Source of the DNA: Candidatus Anaerostipes avistercoris
GTDB taxonomy: Bacteria; Bacillota; Clostridia; Lachnospirales; Lachnospiraceae
Assembly: GCA_019119895.1 (NCBI GenBank)
Contig: DWWD01000030.1
Location: 1-64,000, forward strand
Direction: 5' to 3'
Length of the DNA stretch: 64,000 nt
The position numbers and the translations under genes are program-made. Below, piece by piece: positions 32,693-42,864 of the stretch. How positions within the stretch are numbered: position 1 is the first letter of the stretch; each line of letters opens with the position of its first letter. The notes under the pieces were generated by a model that ran no database searches, was not told the origin of the DNA, and saw only the letters and a program-made list of their open reading frames with translations.

Positions 32693-33574
32693 TCAGCTTT
32701 GTTCCGGATCTTTTTCGGATGCTTTTTTCCGGAAAAATGCTTCATTGGCTTTTTTTCCGGCTTCGATCAGCCGCTCCAGACCGTCCTCAGGACACAGGAA
32801 ACTTCCGAGCGGATAAGGGGTTGTGGTGTAAAGACCGTGGAAATCCGTTCCTCCGGTCATAAACAGATCATGTTCCCGGCATAGGACTCGGATCTGTTCC
32901 ATTGTCCTGGAATCATTGCGGGGATGATTTAATTCAATGCCGTCCATCATATGGTCTTCGATCATCATTTCCATCAGCATCGGATTCTTATACTGTCCGG
33001 GATGAGCCAGAACAGGGACTCCGCCGCAGGAGCGGATCAGTTCCACGGCTTCCATGGCGTCCATATAGTTTGTCTGGAATTTATGAGGACTTCCCGGATG
33101 GAAGAGTTCTTTGTGAAGTTCTCCGATCGGCTGTCCGGTGTATCCCATCAGAGCCAGAACCTGCATAATGTGGGTGTAATAGATGCCGGTACTCTGTCTT
33201 GCCGCATCATACAGCTGATCCATGGTGATGGGATACTGGTCCATCAGCGACTGGTAAGAGCGCACGACAGAGTCAGAAAATAATTTCAGATCTTTGTCCA
33301 GGCGTTTCTGAAGACGTTTCGTATCTGCCGGATAATAGCAGAGCAGATGAACATTGATGCCGGTTTCCTTGTGTCGGGCGGCGATTTCCACGGCAGGGAT
33401 CACATGCAGACCAAGTTCCTCTCCCAGCGCCAGGGCGGCAGGGATGGAGTGAGTTGATTCATGATCCGCAATGGCAATATAGTCTAAATGGATCCGGCTG
33501 GCGTAATGCATCAGCTGATCGATATCCATGGCGCCATCGGACAGTACCGTATGGCAGTGTAAATCGGCTTTCAT
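32693..33574 (-). CDS. PHP domain-containing phosphoesterase
   Basis: MKADLHCHTVLSDGAM, IADHESTHSI, LAHPGQY, TGGTDFHG. Confidence 0.92.
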   Translation of the reverse strand: MKADLHCHTVLSDGAMDIDQLMHYASRIHLDYIAIADHESTHSIPAALALGEELGLHVIPAVEIAARHKETGINVHLLCYYPADTKRLQKRLDKDLKLFSDSVVRSYQSLMDQYPITMDQLYDAARQSTGIYYTHIMQVLALMGYTGQPIGELHKELFHPGSPHKFQTNYMDAMEAVELIRSCGGVPVLAHPGQYKNPMLMEMMIEDHMMDGIELNHPRNDSRTMEQIRVLCREHDLFMTGGTDFHGLYTTTPYPLGSFLCPEDGLERLIEAGKKANEAFFRKKASEKDPEQS

Positions 33575-33602
33575 AGTGAAATTCTCCTTTCCATTATCAT
33601 AA

Positions 33603-34025
33603 TCATTCCAGTTTCCTGAGAATCTGCAGGATATCTCCCACTGCCTGGTGAAACGTATCCTGATCCTCCTGGGAAAGCAGATTAAATTTGTTCGAAAGAC
33701 GGTCTTTGACCAGACGCTGTTCTTCTTCGATAAACGATCTGCCCTGTTCCGTCAGACGAATGTAAACTTTCCTGCGGTTATCTCCCATGTGAAAACGGGA
33801 TACATATCCCTGTTTGACCAGCGGCGCTACCGCACGGGTCGTCTGTTCTTTGGAAGACGCAATGTAGGCCGCTATCTGGGACATGTTCAGATGTTCTCTG
33901 CTGTGAAGAGCAAACAGAATCAGCATCTGGGTCCTGGTAAGAGCCACGGAATGCAGATCAATGGTGTTAAAAAGCAGTTTTTGCACCACAGGGAATATTT
34001 CCATAAGAGCAGAGATGTTTTTCAT
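33603..34025 (-). CDS. MarR-family regulator
   Basis: LNMSQIAAYIASSKEQTTRAVAPLVKQGYVSRFHMGDNRRKVYIRLTEQG. Confidence 0.92.
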   Translation of the reverse strand: MKNISALMEIFPVVQKLLFNTIDLHSVALTRTQMLILFALHSREHLNMSQIAAYIASSKEQTTRAVAPLVKQGYVSRFHMGDNRRKVYIRLTEQGRSFIEEEQRLVKDRLSNKFNLLSQEDQDTFHQAVGDILQILRKLE

Positions 34026-34101
34026 AGATTTCTAATCCTCCTTTGTATCATTGAAATCCAGTCATCACTTATTATAGCATTTCAGCTCTGAAGGTCAATG
34101 G

Positions 34102-34148
34102 TTGACAAAAATCAAACAACGCAGTAGAATTATATTGACAAAAATCAA
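34102..34148 (+). promoter_or_regulatory. Promoter with duplicated MarR-like operator upstream of citrate synthase
   Basis: TTGACAAAAATCAA at 34102 and 34135; -35 TTGACA (34102), 17-nt spacer, -10 TAGAAT (34125). Confidence 0.75.
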
Positions 34149-34180
34149 CTTTAAAGTGACGTAAGGAGGAAACTGAAAAG

Positions 34181-35536
34181 ATGAATAAAGAAAACTTAAG
34201 CAGCTATCTGAAGCGTCAGGCAGTCGTTTGTCATGATAATTGCGAAATAGATAAGGAATTGTATGGTGAGTATGGAGTAAAAAGAGGACTTCGAGATAAA
34301 GAAGGGGTTGGCGTCCTGGCAGGGCTGACCAACATTTCCAATATTCAGTCAAGCAGGATAGTAGATGGAAAAAAAGTCCCATGTGAGGGACGGCTTTTCT
34401 ATCGGGGATATAATATACACGATCTGGTAAGAGGATTTCTGTCCGGAAATCGGTACGGATTTGAGGAGATTACCTACCTTCTGCTGTTCGGTGTGCTTCC
34501 GGATCAGAAGGAACTGGCAGAATTCAGAGATATTCTGGTGTCCGGAATGACGCTTCCGAAGAATTTCACAAGAGATGTGATTTTGAAGGCGCCCAGCAGA
34601 GATATCATGAATTCTCTGACAAAAAGTATTCTTACACTGGCGTCATATGATGATAATGCGTCAGATATCACCATTGAAAATGTACTGCGTCAGTGCCTGA
34701 TGCTGATCAGCGTATTTCCGATGCTGGCAGTGTACGGATATCATGCCTACAATCATTACGAAAATGATGACAGCCTGTATATCCATCGTCCGGATCCGGA
34801 CTTTTCCATGGCGGAAAATATCCTGAGAATGCTTCGCCCGGATAAATCCTTCACTCCTCTGGAAGCGAAAGTGCTGGATCTTGCTCTGGTGCTTCATATG
34901 GAACACGGAGGAGGAAACAATTCAACATTTACGACACATGTGGTAACATCCGCCGGATCTGACACATATTCTGTCATATCTGCCGCTTTATCTTCCTTAA
35001 AAGGGCCAAAGCACGGCGGAGCCAATATTAAAGTCGTGGAAATGATGGAGGATCTGAGGGCCAGTGTCAGTGACGTGACAGACCGGGATCAGGTGGAAGA
35101 ATACCTGAAGAAACTGCTTCACAAAGAAGCCTTTGACCGGAAAGGACTGATCTACGGAATGGGGCATGCCGTTTACAGTATTTCAGATCCCCGTGCCCAG
35201 ATTTTCAAGGCATTTGTTGAACAGCTGGCTTCCGCCAAGGGAAGAGAAGAAGATTTTAAATTGTATTCTATGATCGAGACGCTGGCGCCGGAAGTCATTG
35301 CGAAAGAACGTCATATTTATAAAGGAGTCAGCGCCAATGTGGACTTTTACAGCGGCTTTGTTTACAGCATGCTGGATATTCCTCTGGAATTGTTCACTCC
35401 GATTTTTGCCATGGCAAGAATCGTGGGATGGAGCGCCCATCGTCTGGAAGAACTGACCAATGTGGATAAGATCATACGTCCGGCTTATAAGAGCATCGGA
35501 GAAGAAAAGGAATATATTGATCTGGAGAACAGATAA
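34181..35536 (+). CDS. Citrate synthase
   Basis: GRLFYRGYNIHDLV, LHMEHGGGNNSTFTTHVV, GPKHGGANIKVVEMM, YGMGHAVYSISDPRAQI. Confidence 0.94.
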   Translation: MNKENLSSYLKRQAVVCHDNCEIDKELYGEYGVKRGLRDKEGVGVLAGLTNISNIQSSRIVDGKKVPCEGRLFYRGYNIHDLVRGFLSGNRYGFEEITYLLLFGVLPDQKELAEFRDILVSGMTLPKNFTRDVILKAPSRDIMNSLTKSILTLASYDDNASDITIENVLRQCLMLISVFPMLAVYGYHAYNHYENDDSLYIHRPDPDFSMAENILRMLRPDKSFTPLEAKVLDLALVLHMEHGGGNNSTFTTHVVTSAGSDTYSVISAALSSLKGPKHGGANIKVVEMMEDLRASVSDVTDRDQVEEYLKKLLHKEAFDRKGLIYGMGHAVYSISDPRAQIFKAFVEQLASAKGREEDFKLYSMIETLAPEVIAKERHIYKGVSANVDFYSGFVYSMLDIPLELFTPIFAMARIVGWSAHRLEELTNVDKIIRPAYKSIGEEKEYIDLENR

Positions 35537-35552
35537 AGAAAAAATAACAGAG

Positions 35553-35592
35553 AAAAGGAGTGCGGAATTCTTGCCGTACTCCTTTTCTGTTA
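35553..35592 (+). terminator. Rho-independent terminator
   Basis: AGAAAAGGAGTGCGG...CCGTACTCCTTTTCT. Confidence 0.8.
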
Positions 35593-35677
35593 AGTATCAT
35601 GTTTTTATAATTTAAAATTTTACGCTGTTACCGTTCTGTGGAATGCAGAAGAAAGGGATCATCCACAGAAAGCCTGA

Positions 35678-37618
35678 TTAAAGATCTGCTATAACAGTGG
35701 AAGCAGCTTCTACCTGATTTCCTGTATGGAAGGTGATTTCTTTTGCGTCACCCATTTCCGTAATAACCATGATTGTGATAGAAGGATGTCCTGCAGCCTT
35801 GATCTTATCCTGGCTGAAACGGATCAGCGGATCACCGGCTTTTACAACATCGCCGACTGTAACAAGCGGCTCGAAGCCGTCTCCATTCATATCTACGGTA
35901 TCAAGACCGATATGGAGAAGAATTTCAGTACCATTTGCGAAACGAAGTCCGCATGCATGATTGCTGCCTTCCATTACGATCGTAACAGTACCATCAGCAG
36001 GAGCAGTTAATACGTCATTGACAGGATCGATCGCCATGCCATCTCCAAGTGTTTTGCTGGAGAATACAGCATCTGGAACTTCTTCGATCGGAACAGCTTT
36101 TCCTGTCAGGAAAGCTTTTAATTCATGAACTTCACCAGCTGGAAGTTCTGCAGCCGGAGCTTCAGCGGCCGGCTCATCTGTTGTATCTGCAGATGCTTCT
36201 GTACTGCCTGTATATTTTTTCCTTCCGACAGTCAGTGTTAAAACCAGTGGAACTGCGACAGCGATCACAGAGCAGAGTGCAAATAAGAGCATATACTGCG
36301 GCTGGATGGAAAGGATTCCAGGAAGTCCGCCGACACCGATTGCATTTGCGGTAATACCTGTTGTAACACAGATACATCCGGCAATTGCGGAACCGATCAT
36401 TCCACATAAGAATGGGAAGCCGTATTTGATGTTAACACCGAACATAGCAGGTTCTGTTACACCGAGGTAGCAGGAGATGCAGGCCGGGATAGATACTTCT
36501 TTCGCTTTCTCATCATGTTTCTGAAGGAAGATCATTCCAAGTACGGCAGAACCCTGAGCGATATTGGAAAGAGCGATCATCGGCCAGAGGGTTGTTCCGC
36601 CGAAGTCAGCGATCAGCTGAAGGTCAATTGCGTTACTCATATGATGAAGTCCGGTAATTACCAGCGGAGCATATACAAATCCGAAGACTGCACCGAACAG
36701 ACTCTTAATATTAGATGTCAGACCGGCATTTACAACATTAGAGATTGCTGTACCGATAGTCCATCCGATCGGTCCAAGGATGAAATGAGCGATCATAACG
36801 GATAATGTTAATGACAGGAACGGTACAACGATCATGGAAACAACGGAAGGGCATATCTTGCGGAAGAAACGCTCCAGATATACCAGAGTAAATCCGGCAA
36901 GGATCGCAGGAAGTACCTGAGCCTGGTAACCGATCATATCAACCTGTGCAAAACCGAAATCCCAGTATGGAATATCTGCTGCAGCTGTGGAAGCAACGCT
37001 GTAAGCGTTCAAAAGCTGAGGAGATACCAGTGTGATACCGAGTACGATACCAAGGGATTGTGTGGTTCCCATTTTTTTAGTGATAGACCAGACGATAGAT
37101 ACTGGCAGGAAATGGAATACAGCTTCGCCGATCAGCCATAAGAAGTTGTAAACACCGTTCCAGAATACAGATGTCTGAATCAGAGACTGTGTTCCGTCGC
37201 CAAACATGTAAATCTCACCGATAATGTTTCGGAAACCTAAGATCAAACCACCGGTAATGATGGCTGGAATCAATGGTGAGAAGATTTCAGCCAGATCAGA
37301 CATTAACTTCTGCAGCCTTGTCTGATTGGATTTTGCAGCGTCCTTTGCAGCTTCTTTTGAAACGCCTTCGATTCCGGCAACAGCTACAAAGTCGTTGTAG
37401 TATGTGCTGACTTCATTTCCAATGATAACCTGGAACTGTCCTGCCTGTGTAAACGTTCCTTTTGTCGTTGGAAGATCTTCGATTGCTTTGACATCTGCGA
37501 TACTCGGATCTGCCAGAACAAAGCGCATTCTTGTGACACAGTGTGTCACTGCTGAGATGTTTTCTTTACCGCCGACTAATTCAAGCAGCTGACGGCATTC
37601 ATCAGTAAATTTTCCCAT
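35678..37618 (-). CDS. treP: Trehalose/beta-glucoside-type PTS EIIBCA
   Basis: EIIB ISAVTHCVTRMRFVL; EIIC; EIIA LTAPADGTVTIVMEG...EILLHIGLDTVDMNG; adjacent to a TreR-like gene. Confidence 0.85.
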   Translation of the reverse strand: MGKFTDECRQLLELVGGKENISAVTHCVTRMRFVLADPSIADVKAIEDLPTTKGTFTQAGQFQVIIGNEVSTYYNDFVAVAGIEGVSKEAAKDAAKSNQTRLQKLMSDLAEIFSPLIPAIITGGLILGFRNIIGEIYMFGDGTQSLIQTSVFWNGVYNFLWLIGEAVFHFLPVSIVWSITKKMGTTQSLGIVLGITLVSPQLLNAYSVASTAAADIPYWDFGFAQVDMIGYQAQVLPAILAGFTLVYLERFFRKICPSVVSMIVVPFLSLTLSVMIAHFILGPIGWTIGTAISNVVNAGLTSNIKSLFGAVFGFVYAPLVITGLHHMSNAIDLQLIADFGGTTLWPMIALSNIAQGSAVLGMIFLQKHDEKAKEVSIPACISCYLGVTEPAMFGVNIKYGFPFLCGMIGSAIAGCICVTTGITANAIGVGGLPGILSIQPQYMLLFALCSVIAVAVPLVLTLTVGRKKYTGSTEASADTTDEPAAEAPAAELPAGEVHELKAFLTGKAVPIEEVPDAVFSSKTLGDGMAIDPVNDVLTAPADGTVTIVMEGSNHACGLRFANGTEILLHIGLDTVDMNGDGFEPLVTVGDVVKAGDPLIRFSQDKIKAAGHPSITIMVITEMGDAKEITFHTGNQVEAASTVIADL

Positions 37619-37650
37619 ATTTTACCTCCATTTTCTTAATAAGTTCCATC

Positions 37651-37722
37651 CTGTCCGGACAAGTTTCTTTATGCTGTCATTATAGCCTGTCCGGACAAGT
37701 TTGTCAATACTTGTTTAAACAA
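37651..37722. promoter_or_regulatory. Three TreR-like operator palindromes upstream of the PTS gene
   Basis: CTGTCCGGACAA at 37651 and 37687; TTGTTTAAACAA at 37711. Confidence 0.75.
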
Positions 37723-37795
37723 ATTTTAAGAAATACTGTATAGTGTATATAGTATGTGTGATTGGAGTTATGAATATAAAAAGAAGGCATCTTTA

Positions 37796-38551
37796 TCAGA
37801 TACCTTCTTTTAAAAAGGGATAGTGGAGACGCTGAGCCTGTTCGTAAAAAGCGAATTTATCCGGACGGTGCCTGGACTGGGTAAACTCAAACATGATACC
37901 GTCACCGTTATAAGTCCAGCTGCTTACGACTGCCAGGCAGTTATAGTCTTTCATGTCCATATATTTTTCATCAATCTGGTTCATATGTTCCACTGTCATC
38001 CGCCGCTTTGTTGTAACGATCTTCTCGCCCAGCTTATGTTCCATATAATCATAAATGGAACCCTCCGCGATCTCCGGAGTCAGATTCTTAACGACGTCCC
38101 TGAGGAAATAGTTGTGATCGATGATCAGGGCAGTTCCGCCCAGATAACGGATCCGCTGGATATAGTAGATTTCTTTGCCGACAGGGAAGGAAGTGCGCCG
38201 GTGGATATGATCATCCACGGTCAGTTCGGCAAAGCAGAGAATCTTAGTTGTATAATCCTTGCGGTTTCTGGTCGCGGCTTCTTTCAGACTTTCGATCTCG
38301 CCGAAAATGAATTCAGACTGGTCTTTTGGGCTGTAGATGATGGTAACACCTTTGCCCTGGATGCTCTGTACATATCCGTTTTCCGCCAGCATCTGAATGG
38401 CCCGGCGGATGGTATTGCGGGAGCAGTCAAATTCTTCGATCAGAGTGTGTTCAGACGGCAGAGATCCGGCAGGAGGATATTCTTCGTGCTCGATTCTCTC
38501 CCTAAGAATCTCATAGATGCGATGATATTTCGCAGCGGCCATTTTCTTCAC
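37796..38551 (-). CDS. treR: GntR-family trehalose operon repressor-like
   Basis: GntR HTH SLPSEHTLIEEFDCSRNTIRRAIQMLAENGYVQSIQGKGV plus UTRA domain. Confidence 0.87.
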   Translation of the reverse strand: MKKMAAAKYHRIYEILRERIEHEEYPPAGSLPSEHTLIEEFDCSRNTIRRAIQMLAENGYVQSIQGKGVTIIYSPKDQSEFIFGEIESLKEAATRNRKDYTTKILCFAELTVDDHIHRRTSFPVGKEIYYIQRIRYLGGTALIIDHNYFLRDVVKNLTPEIAEGSIYDYMEHKLGEKIVTTKRRMTVEHMNQIDEKYMDMKDYNCLAVVSSWTYNGDGIMFEFTQSRHRPDKFAFYEQAQRLHYPFLKEGI

Positions 38552-38561
38552 CTCGCTTTAC

Positions 38562-38573
38562 TTGTTTATACAA
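38562..38573. promoter_or_regulatory. TreR-like operator upstream of treR
   Basis: TTGTTTATACAA. Confidence 0.65.
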
Positions 38574-38693
38574 CTTTAGGATACCACAGGATGAAAGAAA
38601 CTACAACACTTTCAAGAAAAAGAAAATTTTTACAAATGAAATGAGAAAAAAGATGAGTAAGAGGTAGTTGAAAAAAATTGTCATGTGCGTATA

Positions 38694-38746
38694 TTGTATT
38701 CAATTCGGATTATGTTATACTTTTAACAAGTTAGCAATAACTAACT
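38694..38746 (+). promoter_or_regulatory. Putative pfl promoter with downstream operator dyad
   Basis: -35 TTGTAT, 16-nt spacer, -10 TATACT (38716), then AGTTAG caataa CTAACT (38729-38746). Confidence 0.65.
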
Positions 38747-38785
38747 ACAAAACAGAATCATGTAATGGAAAAAGGAGGCGCAATC

Positions 38786-41038
38786 ATGAAACATTTTGAA
38801 GAGTGGGAAGGTTTTCAGGGAAGACTCTGGAAAGAAGAAATCAATACAAGAGATTTCATCCAGGAAAACTATACGCCGTATGATGGTGATGAAAGTTTCC
38901 TGGCCGGACCGACAGAGGCAACCGATCAGCTGTGGGGAATCTTACAGCAGCTTCAGAAGGAAGAACGGGCAAAAGGCGGAGTTCTGGATATGGATACCGA
39001 TATTGTATCAGGTCTGACATCCCATGGCCCCGGATATATAAGCGAAGAGACCAAAGATCTGGAGAAGATCGTCGGATTACAGACGGACAAACCTTTAAAA
39101 CGTGCGTTTATGCCGTTTGGAGGAATCAAGATGGCAGAGGAATCCTGCCGCAATTATGGATACGAGCCTGCAGAAGAACTTCATAAGATTTTTACCGAAT
39201 ACGCAAGAACACATAATGAGGCAGTATTTGACGCTTATACGCCGGAAATGAAAAGGGCACGTCATAATAAAATCATTACCGGACTTCCGGATACCTACGG
39301 AAGAGGAAGAATTGTAGGCGACTACAGAAGAGTGGCGCTGTACGGTGTGGACTTCCTGCTGGAAGAAAAGGAAAATGACTTCAATAACTGTGGATGCGGC
39401 ACTATGACAGATGATGTGATCCGTTTAAGAGAGGAAATCGCCCTGCAGAAGAAGGCCCTGCGAGGAATGAAAGAAATGGCCCAAATTTATGGATATGATA
39501 TTTCAAGACCGGCAAAGGACGCCAGAGAGGCCATCCAGTGGATGTATTTTGCGTATCTCGCAGCGATCAAGACCCAGAATGGCGCAGCCATGAGCATTGG
39601 ACGAGTGGCTACCTTCCTTGATATTTATATTCAGAGAGACCTGGAGAAAGGAATTCTGACAGAAACAGAGGCTCAGGAATTGATCGATCATTTGACCATG
39701 AAATTCCGCATGGTAAAATTTGCGAGAATTCCTTCCTATAACCAGCTGTTTTCGGGAGATCCGGTCTGGGCGACTCTGGATCTGGCAGGAATCGGCGTGG
39801 ACGGACGCTCCATGGTAACAAAGACAGATTTCCGATTCCTACATACACTGGAAAATATGGGACCTTCACCGGAACCAAACCTGACCGTTTTATATTCTTC
39901 CGCTCTGCCGGAAAATTTTAAGAAATATGCGGCTGACATTTCCATCCGCACAAGTTCCGTGCAGTACGAAAATGACGACGTTATGAAGCCAATCTGGGGC
40001 GACGATTACGCAATCTGCTGCTGTGTATCCGCAACACAGACCGGAAAAGAAATGCAGTTCTTCGGAGCAAGAGCGAACCTGGCAAAATGCCTTTTGTACG
40101 CCATCAACGGCGGAGTCGATGAGAAGACAAAACAACAGGTGGGACCGCAGTATATGCCGGTAACATCTGAGTATCTGAATTATGATGAGGTGCTGGCAAA
40201 ATATGACGTTATGATGGACTGGCTGGCTGATCTTTACGTCAATACGCTGAATCTGATCCAGTACATGCATGATAAATATTATTATGAATCAGCGCTGATG
40301 GCTCTGATTGATACGGAAGTCAGAAGAACATTCGCCACAGGAATCGCAGGATTCTCCCATGCAGTAGATTCACTGAGCGCGATCAAATACGCGAAAGTGA
40401 AAACAGTCAGAGATGAAGATGGAATCGTCACAGAATACGAGACAGAAGGAGACTTCCCGAAATACGGAAATGATGATGACCGCGCCGATGACATTGCGGT
40501 ATGGCTGTTAAGAACATTCTTGGAGAAGATCAAGAAACATCATACTTACAGAGACTCTGAACCGACGACCTCCATCCTTACGATCACATCCAATGTGGTT
40601 TACGGAAAAGCGACAGGATCTATGCCGGATGGAAGAAAAGCGGGAGAGCCGCTGGCACCGGGAGCAAATCCAAGTTACGGAGCAGAACAGAACGGTCTGC
40701 TGGCATCTCTGAACTCTGTGGCAAAACTGCCGTATGAGTGGGCTCTGGACGGAATTTCCAATACCCAGACCATCAATCCGGACGCGCTGGGGCATGAGGC
40801 GCAGGAAAGAATTGACAACCTGGTCCGTGTTATGGACGGATACTTTGATCAGGGAGCCCATCATCTGAATGTCAATGTTTTTGGAAAAGAAAAACTGATT
40901 GACGCCATGGAACATCCGGAGAAAGAAGAATACGCAAATTTCACCATCCGGGTATCCGGTTATGCGGTGAAATTCATCGATCTGACCAGAGAACAGCAGC
41001 TGGATGTTATCTCCAGAACATGCCATAAGACGATGTAG
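38786..41038 (+). CDS. pflB: Formate C-acetyltransferase (pyruvate formate-lyase)
   Basis: ICCCVSAT active-site motif, C-terminal glycyl-radical motif RVSGYAVKF, pflA immediately downstream. Confidence 0.95.
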   Translation: MKHFEEWEGFQGRLWKEEINTRDFIQENYTPYDGDESFLAGPTEATDQLWGILQQLQKEERAKGGVLDMDTDIVSGLTSHGPGYISEETKDLEKIVGLQTDKPLKRAFMPFGGIKMAEESCRNYGYEPAEELHKIFTEYARTHNEAVFDAYTPEMKRARHNKIITGLPDTYGRGRIVGDYRRVALYGVDFLLEEKENDFNNCGCGTMTDDVIRLREEIALQKKALRGMKEMAQIYGYDISRPAKDAREAIQWMYFAYLAAIKTQNGAAMSIGRVATFLDIYIQRDLEKGILTETEAQELIDHLTMKFRMVKFARIPSYNQLFSGDPVWATLDLAGIGVDGRSMVTKTDFRFLHTLENMGPSPEPNLTVLYSSALPENFKKYAADISIRTSSVQYENDDVMKPIWGDDYAICCCVSATQTGKEMQFFGARANLAKCLLYAINGGVDEKTKQQVGPQYMPVTSEYLNYDEVLAKYDVMMDWLADLYVNTLNLIQYMHDKYYYESALMALIDTEVRRTFATGIAGFSHAVDSLSAIKYAKVKTVRDEDGIVTEYETEGDFPKYGNDDDRADDIAVWLLRTFLEKIKKHHTYRDSEPTTSILTITSNVVYGKATGSMPDGRKAGEPLAPGANPSYGAEQNGLLASLNSVAKLPYEWALDGISNTQTINPDALGHEAQERIDNLVRVMDGYFDQGAHHLNVNVFGKEKLIDAMEHPEKEEYANFTIRVSGYAVKFIDLTREQQLDVISRTCHKTM

Positions 41039-41039
41039 C

Positions 41040-41774
41040 ATGATGGAAACAAAAGGAACCGGACGGATACATTCCCTGGAAACGTTTGGGCTTGTGGATG
41101 GTCCGGGGGTACGGTTTGTCGTATTTATGCAGGGATGCCGGATGCGGTGCAGATACTGCCACAATCCGGAAACCTGGAGTGAAACAGCCGGAGAAGAATG
41201 GACGCCGGAGGCCCTCCTGGAGAGGGCCTGGCGTTATCATAACTACTGGGGAAAGAACGGAGGCATTACCGTCAGCGGAGGCGAACCGCTGCTCCAGATT
41301 GATTTTCTGGCAGAATTTTTCCGGCTGGCGAAAAAAAGAGGAATCCACACCACATTGGATACCTGCGGGCAGCCCTTTACAAGAGAAGAGCCTTTTTATG
41401 GAACATGGAAGAAGTTAATGAAGTACACGGATCTGGTGATGCTGGATCTGAAGGAAATGAATGGACGGCGGCACAAAGATCTGACCGGATGGGATAATGA
41501 AAATATTCTTAAAATGGCAGAAGAAATGTCTGAAATGGGGATTCCAATGTGGATCCGTCATGTCCTGGTTCCCGGGCTGACCGATGACCGGGAAGGGCTG
41601 GCCTGTCTCAGAACATTTATGGATGGATTAAAGACGGTGGAGAAATTTGAGATTCTTCCATATCACACACTGGGGACATTAAAATGGGAAGAAATGGGAC
41701 TGGAGTATTCGCTGGACGGCATTCTGCCGCCGACGGAAGAAGAAATAGAACAAGCAGAGAAATTTTTCCAGTAA
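41040..41774 (+). CDS. pflA: Pyruvate formate-lyase activating enzyme
   Basis: RCRYCHNPETW radical SAM motif; GGITVSGGEPLLQ. Confidence 0.95.
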   Translation: MMETKGTGRIHSLETFGLVDGPGVRFVVFMQGCRMRCRYCHNPETWSETAGEEWTPEALLERAWRYHNYWGKNGGITVSGGEPLLQIDFLAEFFRLAKKRGIHTTLDTCGQPFTREEPFYGTWKKLMKYTDLVMLDLKEMNGRRHKDLTGWDNENILKMAEEMSEMGIPMWIRHVLVPGLTDDREGLACLRTFMDGLKTVEKFEILPYHTLGTLKWEEMGLEYSLDGILPPTEEEIEQAEKFFQ

Positions 41775-41796
41775 TAAAAAATATTTCATAAACAGC

Positions 41797-41849
41797 TGGA
41801 CAAAATGCCGGAAATATCGTATGATGCAGTTAGTTAGAATAAACTAACT
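41797..41849 (+). promoter_or_regulatory. Orphan promoter and 8-bp-arm operator dyad downstream of pflA
   Basis: TGGACA, 17-nt spacer, TATGAT, then AGTTAGTT agaata AACTAACT (41828-41849). Confidence 0.6.
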
Positions 41850-41872
41850 CGAAAAAATAACATAAACAAAGC

Positions 41873-41908
41873 GAAAACGACCGATCTTCCTTCCGGTCGT
41901 TTTCTTGC
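41873..41908. terminator. Terminator
   Basis: GAAAACGACCG atcttcctt CCGGTCGTTTTC. Confidence 0.85.
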
Positions 41909-41922
41909 ATGATGGGGATAAC

Positions 41923-42864
41923 TTATGCGCAGGCGCGGATTTTTTCAGATAATATCAGGATCTCTTTTGTATCACTCAGGCTGTGGATGCTGCTTTCCGT
42001 CTTCCCGGCTTTCACATCCCGGATCAGGGCCTGGATTTCCATGGTCATATCGTCGCCCAGGATAGGATCCTCCCGTTTTATGACGGAGCCGTCCCGGAGT
42101 GTGATCGTGTAGGAAGATATTCGATTGAAAAAGGGAACTTCAATGCTTCCTTTTGTACCCTGGATGAAAGCTGTGCGGTCGGTTTTGCGGTCGATGGCGC
42201 CTTCGGCGAAAGCCGTGTATCCGCCGGCGAACGACAGATCCGCGGAAAAATATTCTTCGATTCCGTCGCGGACTTTAAGGGTGGATTTCACATCTATGAT
42301 TTCATCCCGGCAGAGGCCGAGGATAAATCCCAGTGCGTAGCTTCCGATGTCATTTAAGGCGCCGCCCTGTTCGGGATCAAACAGAAAGCAGGAAGACGGC
42401 ATATTGGAAGCGTCCGAACAAAAAGAAGTTTTTATATGGCGGATCTGGCCGATCAGAGGAAGATCTTCTTTCAGATGCCGGAATCCGTCATTAAATTTTG
42501 TCTTAAAAGCTTCCAGACAGTATGTGCCGGTTTCCTTTCCCTTTGCGCGAATCTCATCGACATCGCCGGAAGACAGGACGAGGGGCTTTTCACAGAGAAC
42601 CGGAATGTGATGATCCATGGCGCGCAGAATCCATTCTTTATGGTACTTGTGGGTCAGCGCAATATAGACCGCGTCCACCTGCGGATCCTGCAGCAGGGCT
42701 TCGTAGTCACGGTAAAGTATTACCTGAGGGTTTGCTGTCAGATAAGGGTCATTTTCAGGGACAGATTTTGAAGCGACGGCAGTGACTCTGCCTTCGTCCG
42801 TTGATGTGATGCTCTGAATAAATTTATGGGCAATATTGCCAAAACCGATGATTCCAAAATTCAT
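41923..42864 (-). CDS. Gfo/Idh/MocA family oxidoreductase
   Basis: MNFGIIGFGNIAHKFIQSI; VLCEKPLVLSS. Confidence 0.92.
   Translation of the reverse strand: MNFGIIGFGNIAHKFIQSITSTDEGRVTAVASKSVPENDPYLTANPQVILYRDYEALLQDPQVDAVYIALTHKYHKEWILRAMDHHIPVLCEKPLVLSSGDVDEIRAKGKETGTYCLEAFKTKFNDGFRHLKEDLPLIGQIRHIKTSFCSDASNMPSSCFLFDPEQGGALNDIGSYALGFILGLCRDEIIDVKSTLKVRDGIEEYFSADLSFAGGYTAFAEGAIDRKTDRTAFIQGTKGSIEVPFFNRISSYTITLRDGSVIKREDPILGDDMTMEIQALIRDVKAGKTESSIHSLSDTKEILILSEKIRACA

Noticed and set aside
37823-38644. 273-aa ORF antisense to treR
   Set aside because: Shadow ORF; GntR/UTRA signature on the minus strand is convincing.
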